From: an uncultured Pseudobutyrivibrio sp.
GTDB taxonomy: Bacteria; Bacillota; Clostridia; Lachnospirales; Lachnospiraceae
Assembly: GCA_902775195.1 (NCBI GenBank)
Contig: CACYLQ010000006.1
Location: 1 to 33,267 of the forward strand
DNA: 33,267 bases
Direction of reading: 5' to 3'
How positions within the stretch are numbered: the stretch's first letter is position 1; each line of letters begins with the position of its first letter. This document shows, one piece after another, positions 25,891 through 33,267 of the stretch. The translations under genes and the position numbers were made by a program. The notes below the pieces were generated by a model. That model made no database searches. It worked only from the letters and a program-made list of their open reading frames with translations, and was not told the DNA's origin.

Positions 25891-28434
25891 ATGAGAAAGT
25901 ATAGGTTCAAGCAGGTAGAAAATTATATTGCATTGTTTAGAAAGCTAAACGAGGGTATATTTCTGGCTCTTTCAAAAAATGGGGCTGGTATGAACAAGGC
26001 ACTGGAATATCTTGAAATCTGTCAGCAAAAGGCAATCGATTTAGGAGAATACATAGAGGCAGATGAAGGAGAGGGCCATGCCACTGTAAAGACTTTAGAG
26101 GAGTTTTGCGAGGTGCTCTTTCAGGTTCATGAGGAGCTGCAAAGCGAAAGAGGTCTGTCTGCAGATTCGGCCAAGGGACGAGTTGACCATAGTATCAACC
26201 TAATCGAAAAGAGCGCAAAGTCTGATATTAAAATAGAGAGACTGTGGGTATTTTTGCCATACAAGGCAGCCATGTGGGATAGCATGGAAAGCATTTGGAT
26301 GGCTGCTAATGCCGACGAAAGCTGTAGGGCACTGGTGATGCCTATTCCTTATTACGACAAAAATCCTGATGGTTCTTTTGCAAGGGAGCATTATGAAGCT
26401 GACCTGTTTCCAGAGGGAATCCCTATCACAAAATATGATGAGTTTGATTTTGGTCAGGAGCATCCTGACGTAATCTTTTTCCATAATCCATACGATAAGT
26501 ACAACTATGTAACTAGCGTTCATCCATTTTTCTATTCAGAAAAGCTTAAGACTGTAACAGATTGTCTGGTTTACGTGCCTTATTTTGCAACAGCAGGAGG
26601 CATGGGAGAGGGCCAGGCTTATTTGCCAAGCTATGATAATGCAGACTTTTTAGTTGTGCAGTCAAAGTCGATTATTGATTTCTACAAAAATGTACCAAGG
26701 GAGAAATTCTTGCCTTTGGGTTCTCCAAAGTTTGATGCAGTAATTAAAAAATGCCAAAATCCACCGGAAGCTCCAGCAGAGTGGAAGGAAAAAATGGAAG
26801 GTCGCAAGGTGTATTTCTACAACACCAGTCTAAGTGGAATGCTGGATAATCCAAAAGCCTTCATGGAAAAGATGGTTTACGTATTCAACACCTTTAGGGA
26901 CAGAAAGGACGCATGTCTAATCTGGCGCCCACATCCATTGTTTGAATCCACACTTGAATCCATGGAGCCAGGTTTTTTGCCAATCTATCATGACATCCGG
27001 GATAGGTATGTAAGAGAAGGCTGGGGTATTTATGATACAACGCCAAGTATCGAAAATACGATAGCCCTGTCTGATGTGTATATTGGTGATTCGGGAACCA
27101 GCGTAACATCACTGTTTGGTGTGGTTGGAAAGCCTATGTTTATCCTCAACAATAGCCTTAATGAGTTACCAGAGGAGGACGATTGGAAGGCGTCATTCTA
27201 TCAAGGGCACATGGTTACATTTGATGGAGAGAGGCACAACAAATATTTTGTAAGTCCATATAACGAGCTGTATGTATCGCCAAATGATGATATGCATTTT
27301 GAGTTCTTCTGCAAGCTATCGGACTACAGCAGCGGCGGTTACTATCAGCGCGCTATTGAATACAAGGATAATATCTATGTGGTGCCTTATGTGGCGCAGG
27401 ATATATTGGTCATTGATAAGAAAAAGAACATTAGAAAGATTGAGCTTGAAAAGCGAGTATCACAGGGGGCTGCCTTTTCAGGATTCTATATTGAAAAGAA
27501 TTACATCTATCTGTGCCCAGACAGATACGGCAGCATGATTAGGCTGAACATGGATAACAATGAGATTGCTGAGCTTAGCAATGTGGCAGATTTCAATATC
27601 CTGCAGACCATGGAAGGGGAGCGGATAGTATCTGCCAGATGGTTAAACAGGGATTCAATCTATATCCTGTCAGTGAACGGTAGTCAGCTGCTTAAAATAG
27701 ATAAGCAGACAATGGCTACGGAGGTGACAGATACAGGATTTACAGGGCTATACACGGCTGGCGGCATGGAAAGTGTAGACACAGATGAAGTGTGGCTATT
27801 TCCTTATGAAGGCACTGTGTTTAGGCTGTTTAATTTTAAAAATGGTGGATTTAGGGATTATGATTTGGCGGTACCAGGCATTAATGGATACGATAGAACC
27901 AATAAATGCCAAGCTACTATAAGATTGTTTGCCAGCATGGCATTTAATGGAGATGAAATTATATTTGCTCCATATTGGGGCAATGTGTTTGTAAGCTTAA
28001 ATAGGGTAACTGGTGAAGTGAAGCCATGGGATAGCCCATTTACGGTTACATTCGAGGATAAAGATAGATATGTTCCAAACTATGGCGCAGGCTATTTTAT
28101 TCGCAGATTGGATTTGGGAGATGATGTTTACAGCTATTTTGATGCAATCAACAGAAAGCAATATCACATCGATATACATACCAAAGAAATCACCTTAGAG
28201 AAACAGTATTTTGATAAGGATGAGATTTATAGCCATGCAAAGGGCTTTGCCAATTCATCACATCTGCAAAGATATTGCTGTAACGAGGATTTGTTCAATA
28301 CGTTAGTTGATTTGATTGATAACAACATCCACGGCCATCAGTTTGACAAGGAAGAGCAACTAAGGGAGTACACACAGGTGAATGCATCGCCTGCTGGTGA
28401 CTGCGGTGAGAAGGTGTATGAATACTTGAAGTAA
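25891..28434 (+). CDS. CDP-glycerol-type polyol-phosphate transferase with beta-propeller-like C-terminus
   Basis: An 847-residue protein with three parts. Residues 1-110 are helical. Residues about 115-470 resemble the GT-B-like CDP-glycerol glycerophosphotransferase family (teichoic-acid TagB/TagF type): RLWVFLPYKAAMWDSM, LVYVPYFATAGG, LPLGSPKFDAV, the RPHP motif at 346-349 and GDSGTSVTSLFG from 399. Residues about 485-790 contain roughly six repeated strand units (NIYVVPY, YIYLCPDRYGSMIRL, SIYILSVNGSQLLKI, EVWLFPYEGTVFRL, EIIFAPYWGNVFVSL, DVYSYFDAINRKQYHI), like blades of a propeller. No signal peptide or membrane helix is evident. ATG 25891 follows GGGAGG. It opens a three-gene operon whose next gene encodes a cytidylyltransferase, the expected donor-making partner. 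Confidence 0.75.
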   Translation: MRKYRFKQVENYIALFRKLNEGIFLALSKNGAGMNKALEYLEICQQKAIDLGEYIEADEGEGHATVKTLEEFCEVLFQVHEELQSERGLSADSAKGRVDHSINLIEKSAKSDIKIERLWVFLPYKAAMWDSMESIWMAANADESCRALVMPIPYYDKNPDGSFAREHYEADLFPEGIPITKYDEFDFGQEHPDVIFFHNPYDKYNYVTSVHPFFYSEKLKTVTDCLVYVPYFATAGGMGEGQAYLPSYDNADFLVVQSKSIIDFYKNVPREKFLPLGSPKFDAVIKKCQNPPEAPAEWKEKMEGRKVYFYNTSLSGMLDNPKAFMEKMVYVFNTFRDRKDACLIWRPHPLFESTLESMEPGFLPIYHDIRDRYVREGWGIYDTTPSIENTIALSDVYIGDSGTSVTSLFGVVGKPMFILNNSLNELPEEDDWKASFYQGHMVTFDGERHNKYFVSPYNELYVSPNDDMHFEFFCKLSDYSSGGYYQRAIEYKDNIYVVPYVAQDILVIDKKKNIRKIELEKRVSQGAAFSGFYIEKNYIYLCPDRYGSMIRLNMDNNEIAELSNVADFNILQTMEGERIVSARWLNRDSIYILSVNGSQLLKIDKQTMATEVTDTGFTGLYTAGGMESVDTDEVWLFPYEGTVFRLFNFKNGGFRDYDLAVPGINGYDRTNKCQATIRLFASMAFNGDEIIFAPYWGNVFVSLNRVTGEVKPWDSPFTVTFEDKDRYVPNYGAGYFIRRLDLGDDVYSYFDAINRKQYHIDIHTKEITLEKQYFDKDEIYSHAKGFANSSHLQRYCCNEDLFNTLVDLIDNNIHGHQFDKEEQLREYTQVNASPAGDCGEKVYEYLK

Positions 28435-28459
28435 TAGCACAAAGGGGACAGGTGAGTTC

Positions 28460-29809
28460 ATGAAAAAAGTTATTACATACGGTTCTTTCGATTTGTTCCA
28501 TGAGGGACATTACAAGCTATTGAAGCGTGCAAAGGAGCTGGGAGATTACCTGATTGTAGGGGTAACCACCGAGCATTTTGATACCATGCGCGGAAAACTG
28601 AATCTGGTGGATCCAATCATGACACGTATCGAAAATGTACGTGCCACAGGGTTTGCGGATGAAATCATCGTAGAGGACCATGATGGTCAAAAGATAGAGG
28701 ATATCCAAAAGTATGGGGTGGATATTTTTACTGTTGGTTCGGATTGGACAGGAAAGTTTGATTATCTAAACGCTTACTGCAAGGTTATTTATTTAGAGCG
28801 CACACCTGATATTTCATCTTCTATCATCAGGGAAGGCAGGGGCACTTTAATTAGAATCGGCATCATTGGAACCGGCCGTGTGGCTCCTAGATTTTTCGAG
28901 GAATCAAGCTACGTATCAGGCGCTGAAGTAGTGGCAGCGTACAATCCTGATGTGGAATCGGCAATGGATTTCAATCAGAAATATCAATTGCCAACCTACG
29001 TGGAAAACTTCGACGAGTTTTTGGATAAGGTGGACGCCATCTATGTGGCATCACCAAATGAAACCCATGCGGACTACGTGCGAAAGGGATTAGAGGCTGG
29101 AAAGCACGTGCTGTGCGAAAAGCCAATGACATTTACTTTTGCGGAGTCCCAGGATTTATATAATATGGCAAAGTCCAAGGGACTAAAGCTGATGGAAGGA
29201 ATCAGGGCCGCATATCTGCCTGCCTTCCAGCAGATAATCGCTACTGCAAAGTCGGGAACGATTGGCAGGATTTGCAACGTGGAGGCTTGCTTTTCACGTC
29301 TTCCTGATATTGGTTCAAGAGAGGAGTGCGACTATAAATATAGTGGCGCATTCTTAGAGTATGGTAGCTATGGAATGCTACCAATTTTTAAGCTGCTTGG
29401 TGTGGACTACGAATCGGTGGAATTAGAATCAATACTGGGTGAGAATGGAATCGACATCTATACGGAAGCCCATTTTAAATATGATGGATGCCTTGCTACA
29501 GCAAAGGCAGGTTCAGGTGTTAAATCAGAAGGTCAGCTTATTATTGCTGGCACTTTAGGATATATTTTGGTGCAGTCGCCATGGTGGCTGGCCGACAGCT
29601 TTGAGGTTCGCTATGAGGATCCTTCGCGAATTGAGCGCCACAAGGCGGAATTCCAGGGAGGAGGCTTTAGATACGAGATTTCGGAATTCATTAACAAAAT
29701 CAGGGACCCAGAAAGTGTGGATTACAAGCTGACAGCTGGGGAATCCAGAGCAATGGCTAAGGTAGTAGAAAAGTTCATGGAACAGAGAAAGAAAATGCAA
29801 GGAGATTAG
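28460..29809 (+). CDS. Fusion of TagD-like cytidylyltransferase and Gfo/Idh/MocA oxidoreductase
   Basis: One uninterrupted 449-residue frame joins two enzymes. Residues 1-125 match glycerol-3-phosphate cytidylyltransferase (TagD): ITYGSFDLFHEGHYKLL with the HxGH motif His14-His17, VGSDWTGKFDYL, and RTPDISSS from Arg114, in place of the usual RTxGISTT. Residues 131-449 are a Gfo/Idh/MocA NAD(P)-dependent oxidoreductase: Rossmann GIIGTGRVA (134-142), DAIYVASPNETHADYV, and CEKP with Lys221. The fusion probably makes a CDP-activated small alcohol phosphate after, or coupled with, a carbonyl reduction; the substrate is unknown. ATG 28460 lies 23 bases after the transferase stop, with AGGGGACAGG ahead. 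Confidence 0.88.
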   Translation: MKKVITYGSFDLFHEGHYKLLKRAKELGDYLIVGVTTEHFDTMRGKLNLVDPIMTRIENVRATGFADEIIVEDHDGQKIEDIQKYGVDIFTVGSDWTGKFDYLNAYCKVIYLERTPDISSSIIREGRGTLIRIGIIGTGRVAPRFFEESSYVSGAEVVAAYNPDVESAMDFNQKYQLPTYVENFDEFLDKVDAIYVASPNETHADYVRKGLEAGKHVLCEKPMTFTFAESQDLYNMAKSKGLKLMEGIRAAYLPAFQQIIATAKSGTIGRICNVEACFSRLPDIGSREECDYKYSGAFLEYGSYGMLPIFKLLGVDYESVELESILGENGIDIYTEAHFKYDGCLATAKAGSGVKSEGQLIIAGTLGYILVQSPWWLADSFEVRYEDPSRIERHKAEFQGGGFRYEISEFINKIRDPESVDYKLTAGESRAMAKVVEKFMEQRKKMQGD

Positions 29810-29813
29810 AGTC

Positions 29814-30800
29814 GTGATTAGATTTGGAATTATTGGAACAGGTAGAATTGCTAGAAGATTTTTGAAGGAAATGGAGCATGTGGATGGAGCGTCAATAGCA
29901 GTTGTTTTCAATCCACATGGTGGAAGTGCAATGGAATTTGTATCAAGGCTGCAGGATGATATTGTAGGGCTAGTGCCATCAGCTGTTAACGGCCTCAGCA
30001 GATTTTCATTGCCACAGCCTGTAAATAAAATAGAGGATATGTGGGACAAGGTGGATGCCATTTACATCGCCAGCCCTCATGGTACACATACTGACTACGC
30101 CAAGGAAGCTTTAGAGCATGGCAAGCATGTACTGTGCGAAAAGCCGATGTGTCTGACAGAGGGGGACGCTAAAAAGATATACAAGCTGGCTCACAAGAAG
30201 GGGCTAGTGCTGATGGAAGGCTTGAAGACTGCCTATTGTCCAGGCTTTTTAAAGCTAAGAGAAGTGGTGGACAGCGGAGTAATTGGTGACGTGAAATATG
30301 TGGAGGCCACCTTTACCAAGCTAGTGCCTGAGGATAGCAGGGAGCTGCAGGATAAGGACGTGGCTGGAAGCTTTATAGAGCTTGGTACATACGGCATGTT
30401 GGCAGCATTCACTTTCCTTGGGTTAGATTACAAGGAAGTTAAGTTTGATAAATTGCTAAACGGGGATGGAGTGGACATTTTCACTACAGCCAATTTTACA
30501 TATGCTGATGGTATTGCCCGTGTTAACGCCGGGCTTGGCGTTAAGAGCGACGGAAGCTTGGTAGTGGCCGGAACAAAGGGATATATCAGTGTGCCTGCAC
30601 CATGGTGGCTTACTAGGCATTTTGAAATTCGCTTCGAGGACCCTAACGATATTATCTCCTACGACAGAGACTTCGCCGGCGACGGCCTGCGCTATGAGAT
30701 TAGGGAGTTTGTCGATAGGGTAAATGGCGCAGCGGCTACAGTAGATTTAGAGGATATGTCTGTGGCTATGGCCAAGGTTATGGAGAAGGCCAGGGGGTGA
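29814..30800 (+). CDS. Gfo/Idh/MocA oxidoreductase, paralogue of the fused domain
   Basis: A 328-residue stand-alone dehydrogenase closely similar along its length to the C-terminal domain of the upstream fusion. Shared stretches include GIIGTGR, DAIYIASPHGTH, GKHVLCEKPM (Lys110), LMEGLKTAY, GVKSDGSLVVAGTKGYI and APWWL. The start is GTG 29814, four bases after the upstream stop, with AAGGAG at 29799-29804. An insertion of about 20 residues after FNPH (residues 41-70) distinguishes it from the fused copy. It likely arose by tandem duplication and may form a hetero-oligomer with the fusion or reduce a related substrate. The stop codon lies in the loop of the terminator-like hairpin. Confidence 0.88.
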   Translation: MIRFGIIGTGRIARRFLKEMEHVDGASIAVVFNPHGGSAMEFVSRLQDDIVGLVPSAVNGLSRFSLPQPVNKIEDMWDKVDAIYIASPHGTHTDYAKEALEHGKHVLCEKPMCLTEGDAKKIYKLAHKKGLVLMEGLKTAYCPGFLKLREVVDSGVIGDVKYVEATFTKLVPEDSRELQDKDVAGSFIELGTYGMLAAFTFLGLDYKEVKFDKLLNGDGVDIFTTANFTYADGIARVNAGLGVKSDGSLVVAGTKGYISVPAPWWLTRHFEIRFEDPNDIISYDRDFAGDGLRYEIREFVDRVNGAAATVDLEDMSVAMAKVMEKARG

Positions 30801-30813
30801 TAGCCCTGGCCTT
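30786..30813 (+). terminator. Hairpin overlapping the oxidoreductase stop codon
   Basis: AAGGCCAGGG (30786-30795) and CCCTGGCCTT (30804-30813) form a perfect 10-bp stem; the TGA stop (30798-30800) is in the loop. No T-run follows, so efficient intrinsic termination is uncertain. Confidence 0.6.
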
Positions 30814-31325
30814 GTGCTGGGGTTCTGGGGTTGTGCTGGGCTTTTTGGGACTGTGCTGGTGGCTTGAGCTGGGACTCGCGTTATGTATGCTTTACAATAT
30901 TGTTTCTATATGTTAATATGTAACACATCTTTGAGATTTCAATATCTTTTGCTGCTATGAATTAGCACGTGCTATTTCATTCGCGGCTAAAAACTCCATT
31001 TTTATAGAATTTTATACGCGTGGGGCGATGGTTTTAGGGAGCCCACACAGATAAAATCGTGAAATAATGAGATTTTATACGCGCGAAATCAGGGATTTTG
31101 GCTAATTAGGGTGATTTTGCGCATATAAAAAATGGTTAAATGTAGGATATTATACGCGCGAATCTTTTTTAGCGCTGCTATACGCGTATAAAAATAGGTG
31201 ATGCAGCAAAAATTATAGTAAGACTAACTATTAAAGAAAGTCAATAAAATTGTTTTGAAACAGAAATGTTTTAAATAAAGTGGCGATGACTATATCATCG
31301 CAATCAGTACATTGATACGGGATGA
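30801..31325. other. Gene-free region with GTGCTGG repeats, palindromes and TATACGCG motifs
   Basis: No ORF of note lies in these 525 bases. The first part (30814-30870) has degenerate repeats of GTGCTGGGG. TAGCACGTGCTA at 30963-30974 is a perfect 12-bp palindrome. TATACGCG occurs in similar T-rich context at about 31013, 31076, 31152 and 31179; the last copy is the perfect palindrome TATACGCGTATA (31179-31190), and an inverted relative (TTTTGCGCATATAAAA) lies near 31115-31130. The last 40 bases carry GCGATGA/TCATCGC (31283-31301) next to the transposase stop. Confidence 0.7.
31283..31301 (-). terminator. Hairpin downstream of the IS110 recombinase gene
   Basis: GCGATGA (31283-31289) and TCATCGC (31295-31301) form a 7-bp stem with a CTATA loop, 25 bases past the recombinase stop. 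It has no T-run on the gene strand. It could be a 3-prime mRNA hairpin or an end structure of the element. Confidence 0.45.
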
Positions 31326-32501
31326 TTAGACAGCTTTTATGTATTGCTGTCCTGAGGTTTCGAGTTTGTAAATGACTCGAACAAGCTTCTTTGCAGCGTG
31401 CGATAATGCGACATAATAATGCTTACCTTCAGATCGCTTTTTAGCTAAATAAGCTTTGAATGTTGGATCCCATAAGCAGACATAAATTGTTGCATTGAAC
31501 AGAGCATATCGCAGATACCGGGAGCCACGTTTTTCCATTCTTGAATGACAGTTATCTAATTGACCTGATTGATAAGTGGAAGGCGACATGCCAGCATAGG
31601 CAAGTATCTTATCAGGAGAATCAAACTGAGTGAAATCACCTATTTCAGCAAGAATCATTGCGCCCATGCGGTAGCTGATGCCAGGAATACTAAGAACTGG
31701 AGAGTTGATTTTATCCATGATGATTTTGATTTCGTTTTCAATTTCTTCAATCTCTGAATCCAACTCTCGAATGAGTTTTATGGTGTGTTTAAGTTCTAGC
31801 GATTTAGCAGGCATATTAGAGCCTATGGAAGTTCTTGCAGCTTCTCTGAACATAATAGCAGTATCTTTGGTGTAATGGCCTTTGGAAGCTGTTTCTACAA
31901 GATTAGATAACCTTGTAAGATGAGCATTAGCTACGTGCTTTGCTCCAGGGAATTCGTAAAGAAGTTCATATACAGAATTCTGATGAAGAGTTGGAACAAG
32001 CTTTTCTAGTTCTGGAAATAAGATGCATACAAGGCGAGAAATGGACTGTTTGAGCTGTGCACGTTCCTTAACTTTATCAAAGCGATAACGTGTTAGTGAC
32101 TTAAGTTCTTCGTTATGGTACGATGTGTCTGAGTAGGACTTTAAGTTCACATCAGACATTAGCATAGAAGCAATTGTACGGGCATCTACTTTATCCGTTT
32201 TGGTCTGTCTAAGGCTTAGACTTTTTCTGTACAGATTAGTATGTAACGGATTGATAACGTAGGTCGGCAAACCTTTATCAAGAAGATATCCGAGAAGATT
32301 GTAACTATAGTGTCCAGTGGCTTCTAGCCCTACTTTTACTTTAGAAACATCTTCCATAACGGATTCTATTTTCTGATAAAGATCATCGAACCCATCGAGG
32401 TTGTTGGTGATGGTGAAGGGCTTAAAAAGAACTTCTCCATCAGAGTTTGTGATAAAGCAATCATGCTTATCTTTAGCGACATCAATTCCTACAAAAATCA
32501 T
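31326..32501 (-). CDS. IS110-family DEDD recombinase
   Basis: A 391-residue site-specific recombinase (transposase) of full length. The N-terminal RuvC-like DEDD domain shows Asp7 (GIDVAKDKHD), Glu60 (GLEATGHYSY), Asp103 and Asp106 (KTDKVDARTIA). A coiled-coil middle follows, then the C-terminal Transposase_20 domain (SIPGISYRMGAMILAEIGDF, GMSPSTYQSGQ at about 304-314, KRGSRYLRYALF) that contains the serine nucleophile region. No frameshift or stop interrupts it, so it may be active. The ATG is preceded on its strand by AAGGAGG. Enzymes of this family act together with a bridge RNA encoded in the element. Confidence 0.95.
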   Translation of the reverse strand: MIFVGIDVAKDKHDCFITNSDGEVLFKPFTITNNLDGFDDLYQKIESVMEDVSKVKVGLEATGHYSYNLLGYLLDKGLPTYVINPLHTNLYRKSLSLRQTKTDKVDARTIASMLMSDVNLKSYSDTSYHNEELKSLTRYRFDKVKERAQLKQSISRLVCILFPELEKLVPTLHQNSVYELLYEFPGAKHVANAHLTRLSNLVETASKGHYTKDTAIMFREAARTSIGSNMPAKSLELKHTIKLIRELDSEIEEIENEIKIIMDKINSPVLSIPGISYRMGAMILAEIGDFTQFDSPDKILAYAGMSPSTYQSGQLDNCHSRMEKRGSRYLRYALFNATIYVCLWDPTFKAYLAKKRSEGKHYYVALSHAAKKLVRVIYKLETSGQQYIKAV

Positions 32502-32540
32502 ATAGGACCTCCTTAAGATAGTATTGATACTGTATTAAGA

Positions 32541-32682
32541 CCCACAGGGCTCCTTGCAATCGTAACCTACTTCTTGATAAACCGTCATGCGGTAACTAAC
32601 TGATTAACAAATGAACAAAGAGACTGTGGTTGGAGCCTTACAAAAACCATCAAGTGGTAGGAGAAAAACACCAATCCACAGT
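32541..32682 (-). ncRNA. Candidate bridge RNA of the IS110 element
   Basis: The segment upstream of the recombinase is non-coding and structured. Reading the minus strand, ACTGTGG-A-TTGG (32682-32671) pairs with CCAACCACAGT (32633-32623), an 11-bp stem with one bulge that encloses a loop of about 37 bases. A small hairpin ACCG/CGGT follows (32593-32581), and a GGCTCC/GGAGCC pairing (about 32637-32632 with 32553-32548) may close or compete with the others. Position, size and multi-stem layout fit the bridge RNAs of IS110-group elements. Loop-to-target complementarity was not tested. Confidence 0.55.
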
Positions 32683-32756
32683 ATCTTAAAATAGCATAGT
32701 CAAACCTGTAGAAAAGGTAAAGAAAGACTATGACTAATACTAATAGTAGGAGATAA

Positions 32757-33267
32757 ATGAAAGAGAAAAAGCATAATGTAAGAAGAAAGATGATGATGGC
32801 CCAAGCTAATCTATATGACGCAGGATTTCGCGATAGCATAGATAAGAGAAAAATTGGTATAGATAATTTGGTGGATAGGTTAACATTGGAACTAGACGAC
32901 GCTCCCGCTGGGAGCTTGCGAATTACAAATAGAAAAAGCTACACACAGTATTATTGGCGAAAGGATGCCAAGGATACTAATGGTACTTATATACATAAAG
33001 AAAATATTGATGTTGCTAAAGCCTTGGCACAGAAGGAATACAACAAGAAGCTGCTGAAGCAGGCATTAAGGGAACAGCGTATTGTCACTGAGTATAGCGC
33101 TTTGCTAGAAGGCGAACCATTTGGCAGAGCATATAATGATTTGCATAGCCTGAAAAAAGAATTAGTGACACCGCTGTATGATGATGACGATTTATTTTTA
33201 AATAAGTGGCAGGCCGAGGCTTACGAACCAATGGGGTTCAGCGATAATACAGATTATTATTCAGGCA
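32757..33267 (+). CDS. Unidentified protein, 3-prime end beyond the window
   Basis: The frame is open for 170 codons from ATG 32757 (AGTAGGAG ribosome site at 32745-32752) to the window edge. The protein begins MKEKKHNVRRKMMMAQANLY. It has a basic N-terminus, then GSLRITNRKSYTQYYWRKD, a helical Lys/Gln-rich stretch (ALAQKEYNKKLLKQALREQR), and an acidic patch (LYDDDD) before WQAEAYEPMGF. I have a weak recollection of hypothetical Firmicute proteins with an LRIS...QYYWR start that end in a restriction-like nuclease domain, but that part is not in the window. Function not assigned. The IS110 element lies immediately upstream and may have inserted just before its promoter. Confidence 0.7.
   Translation, partial: MKEKKHNVRRKMMMAQANLYDAGFRDSIDKRKIGIDNLVDRLTLELDDAPAGSLRITNRKSYTQYYWRKDAKDTNGTYIHKENIDVAKALAQKEYNKKLLKQALREQRIVTEYSALLEGEPFGRAYNDLHSLKKELVTPLYDDDDLFLNKWQAEAYEPMGFSDNTDYYSG

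Larger units (their letters stand above)
31283..32682 (-). mobile_element. IS110-family insertion element
   Basis: The element comprises the recombinase gene at 31326-32501 plus a structured non-coding segment upstream of it. Terminal inverted repeats were not found, as expected for the IS110 group. True ends are not resolved; the coordinates given cover the supported core, from the hairpin past the recombinase stop to the far arm of the putative bridge-RNA stem. Short ATTGATAC copies lie on each side of the gene (31311-31318 and 32523-32530). It sits between the AT-rich motif region and a truncated-by-window CDS. Confidence 0.8.

Noticed and set aside
29555..30061. 168-residue reverse-strand frame in the oxidoreductase pair
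   Set aside because: Antisense shadow of two related coding regions; no ribosome site or family resemblance.
32585..32839. 84-residue reverse-strand hydrophobic frame upstream of the IS110 gene
   Set aside because: It crosses the structured non-coding segment and the start of the forward CDS, and looks like a translation of AT-rich non-coding DNA.

Overview
The window looks like chromosomal DNA of an AT-rich, low-GC anaerobic firmicute. The Lachnospiraceae are the best fit, and Butyrivibrio or Pseudobutyrivibrio is my guess from gene content and codon style. Supporting traits are strong AGGAGG-type ribosome sites with some TTG and GTG starts, lipoproteins with classical lipoboxes, a secreted arabinanase with ricin-type domains, several Cache chemoreceptors, a malEFG-type importer without its own ATPase, and a DUF1292 protein. 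No rRNA or tRNA gene, CRISPR array or phage module was recognised.

Layout. 1-1260 is an accessory-looking patch: imperfect tandem GTAGTA hairpins, a short one-helix membrane peptide, and a two-helix membrane protein whose frame is broken at two simple-sequence tracts; it ends in a clear terminator. 1453-3957 encodes a secreted GH43 arabinanase with two trefoil lectin domains. 4135-8809 holds a PrsA-like lipoprotein followed by an asymmetric heterodimeric ABC exporter. 8858-10416 is murA plus a cysteine-rich small protein. 10502-18273 is a sensory and housekeeping stretch: two chemoreceptors, a zinc-ribbon protein, pncB, an rsmJ-like methyltransferase, and a Cache-HAMP receptor with no signalling head. 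18407-23215 is a LacI-type regulator and a MalEFG-type sugar importer; similar CAACCG/GGTTGC operators precede the regulator and the transporter. 23368-25735 carries a DUF1292 protein, larB, an alpha/beta hydrolase and a reverse-strand membrane protein.

25891-30800 is the most unusual block. It is a three-gene operon: a CDP-glycerol-type polyol-phosphate transferase carrying a beta-propeller-like C-terminal half, a single polypeptide fusing a TagD-like cytidylyltransferase to a Gfo/Idh/MocA oxidoreductase, and a free-standing paralogue of that oxidoreductase. Read together they suggest synthesis of a CDP-activated, reduced small alcohol phosphate and its transfer to a cell-surface or cytoplasmic acceptor. 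The substrate is not known from the sequence.

30801-33267 is a mobile or variable end. It has an intergenic region with palindromes and repeated TATACGCG motifs, an IS110-family element on the minus strand with a structured non-coding segment upstream of its recombinase that is a good bridge-RNA candidate, and the first 170 codons of an unidentified protein that runs off the window.

All calls come from reading the sequence and protein motifs by eye; no database search or folding program was run.
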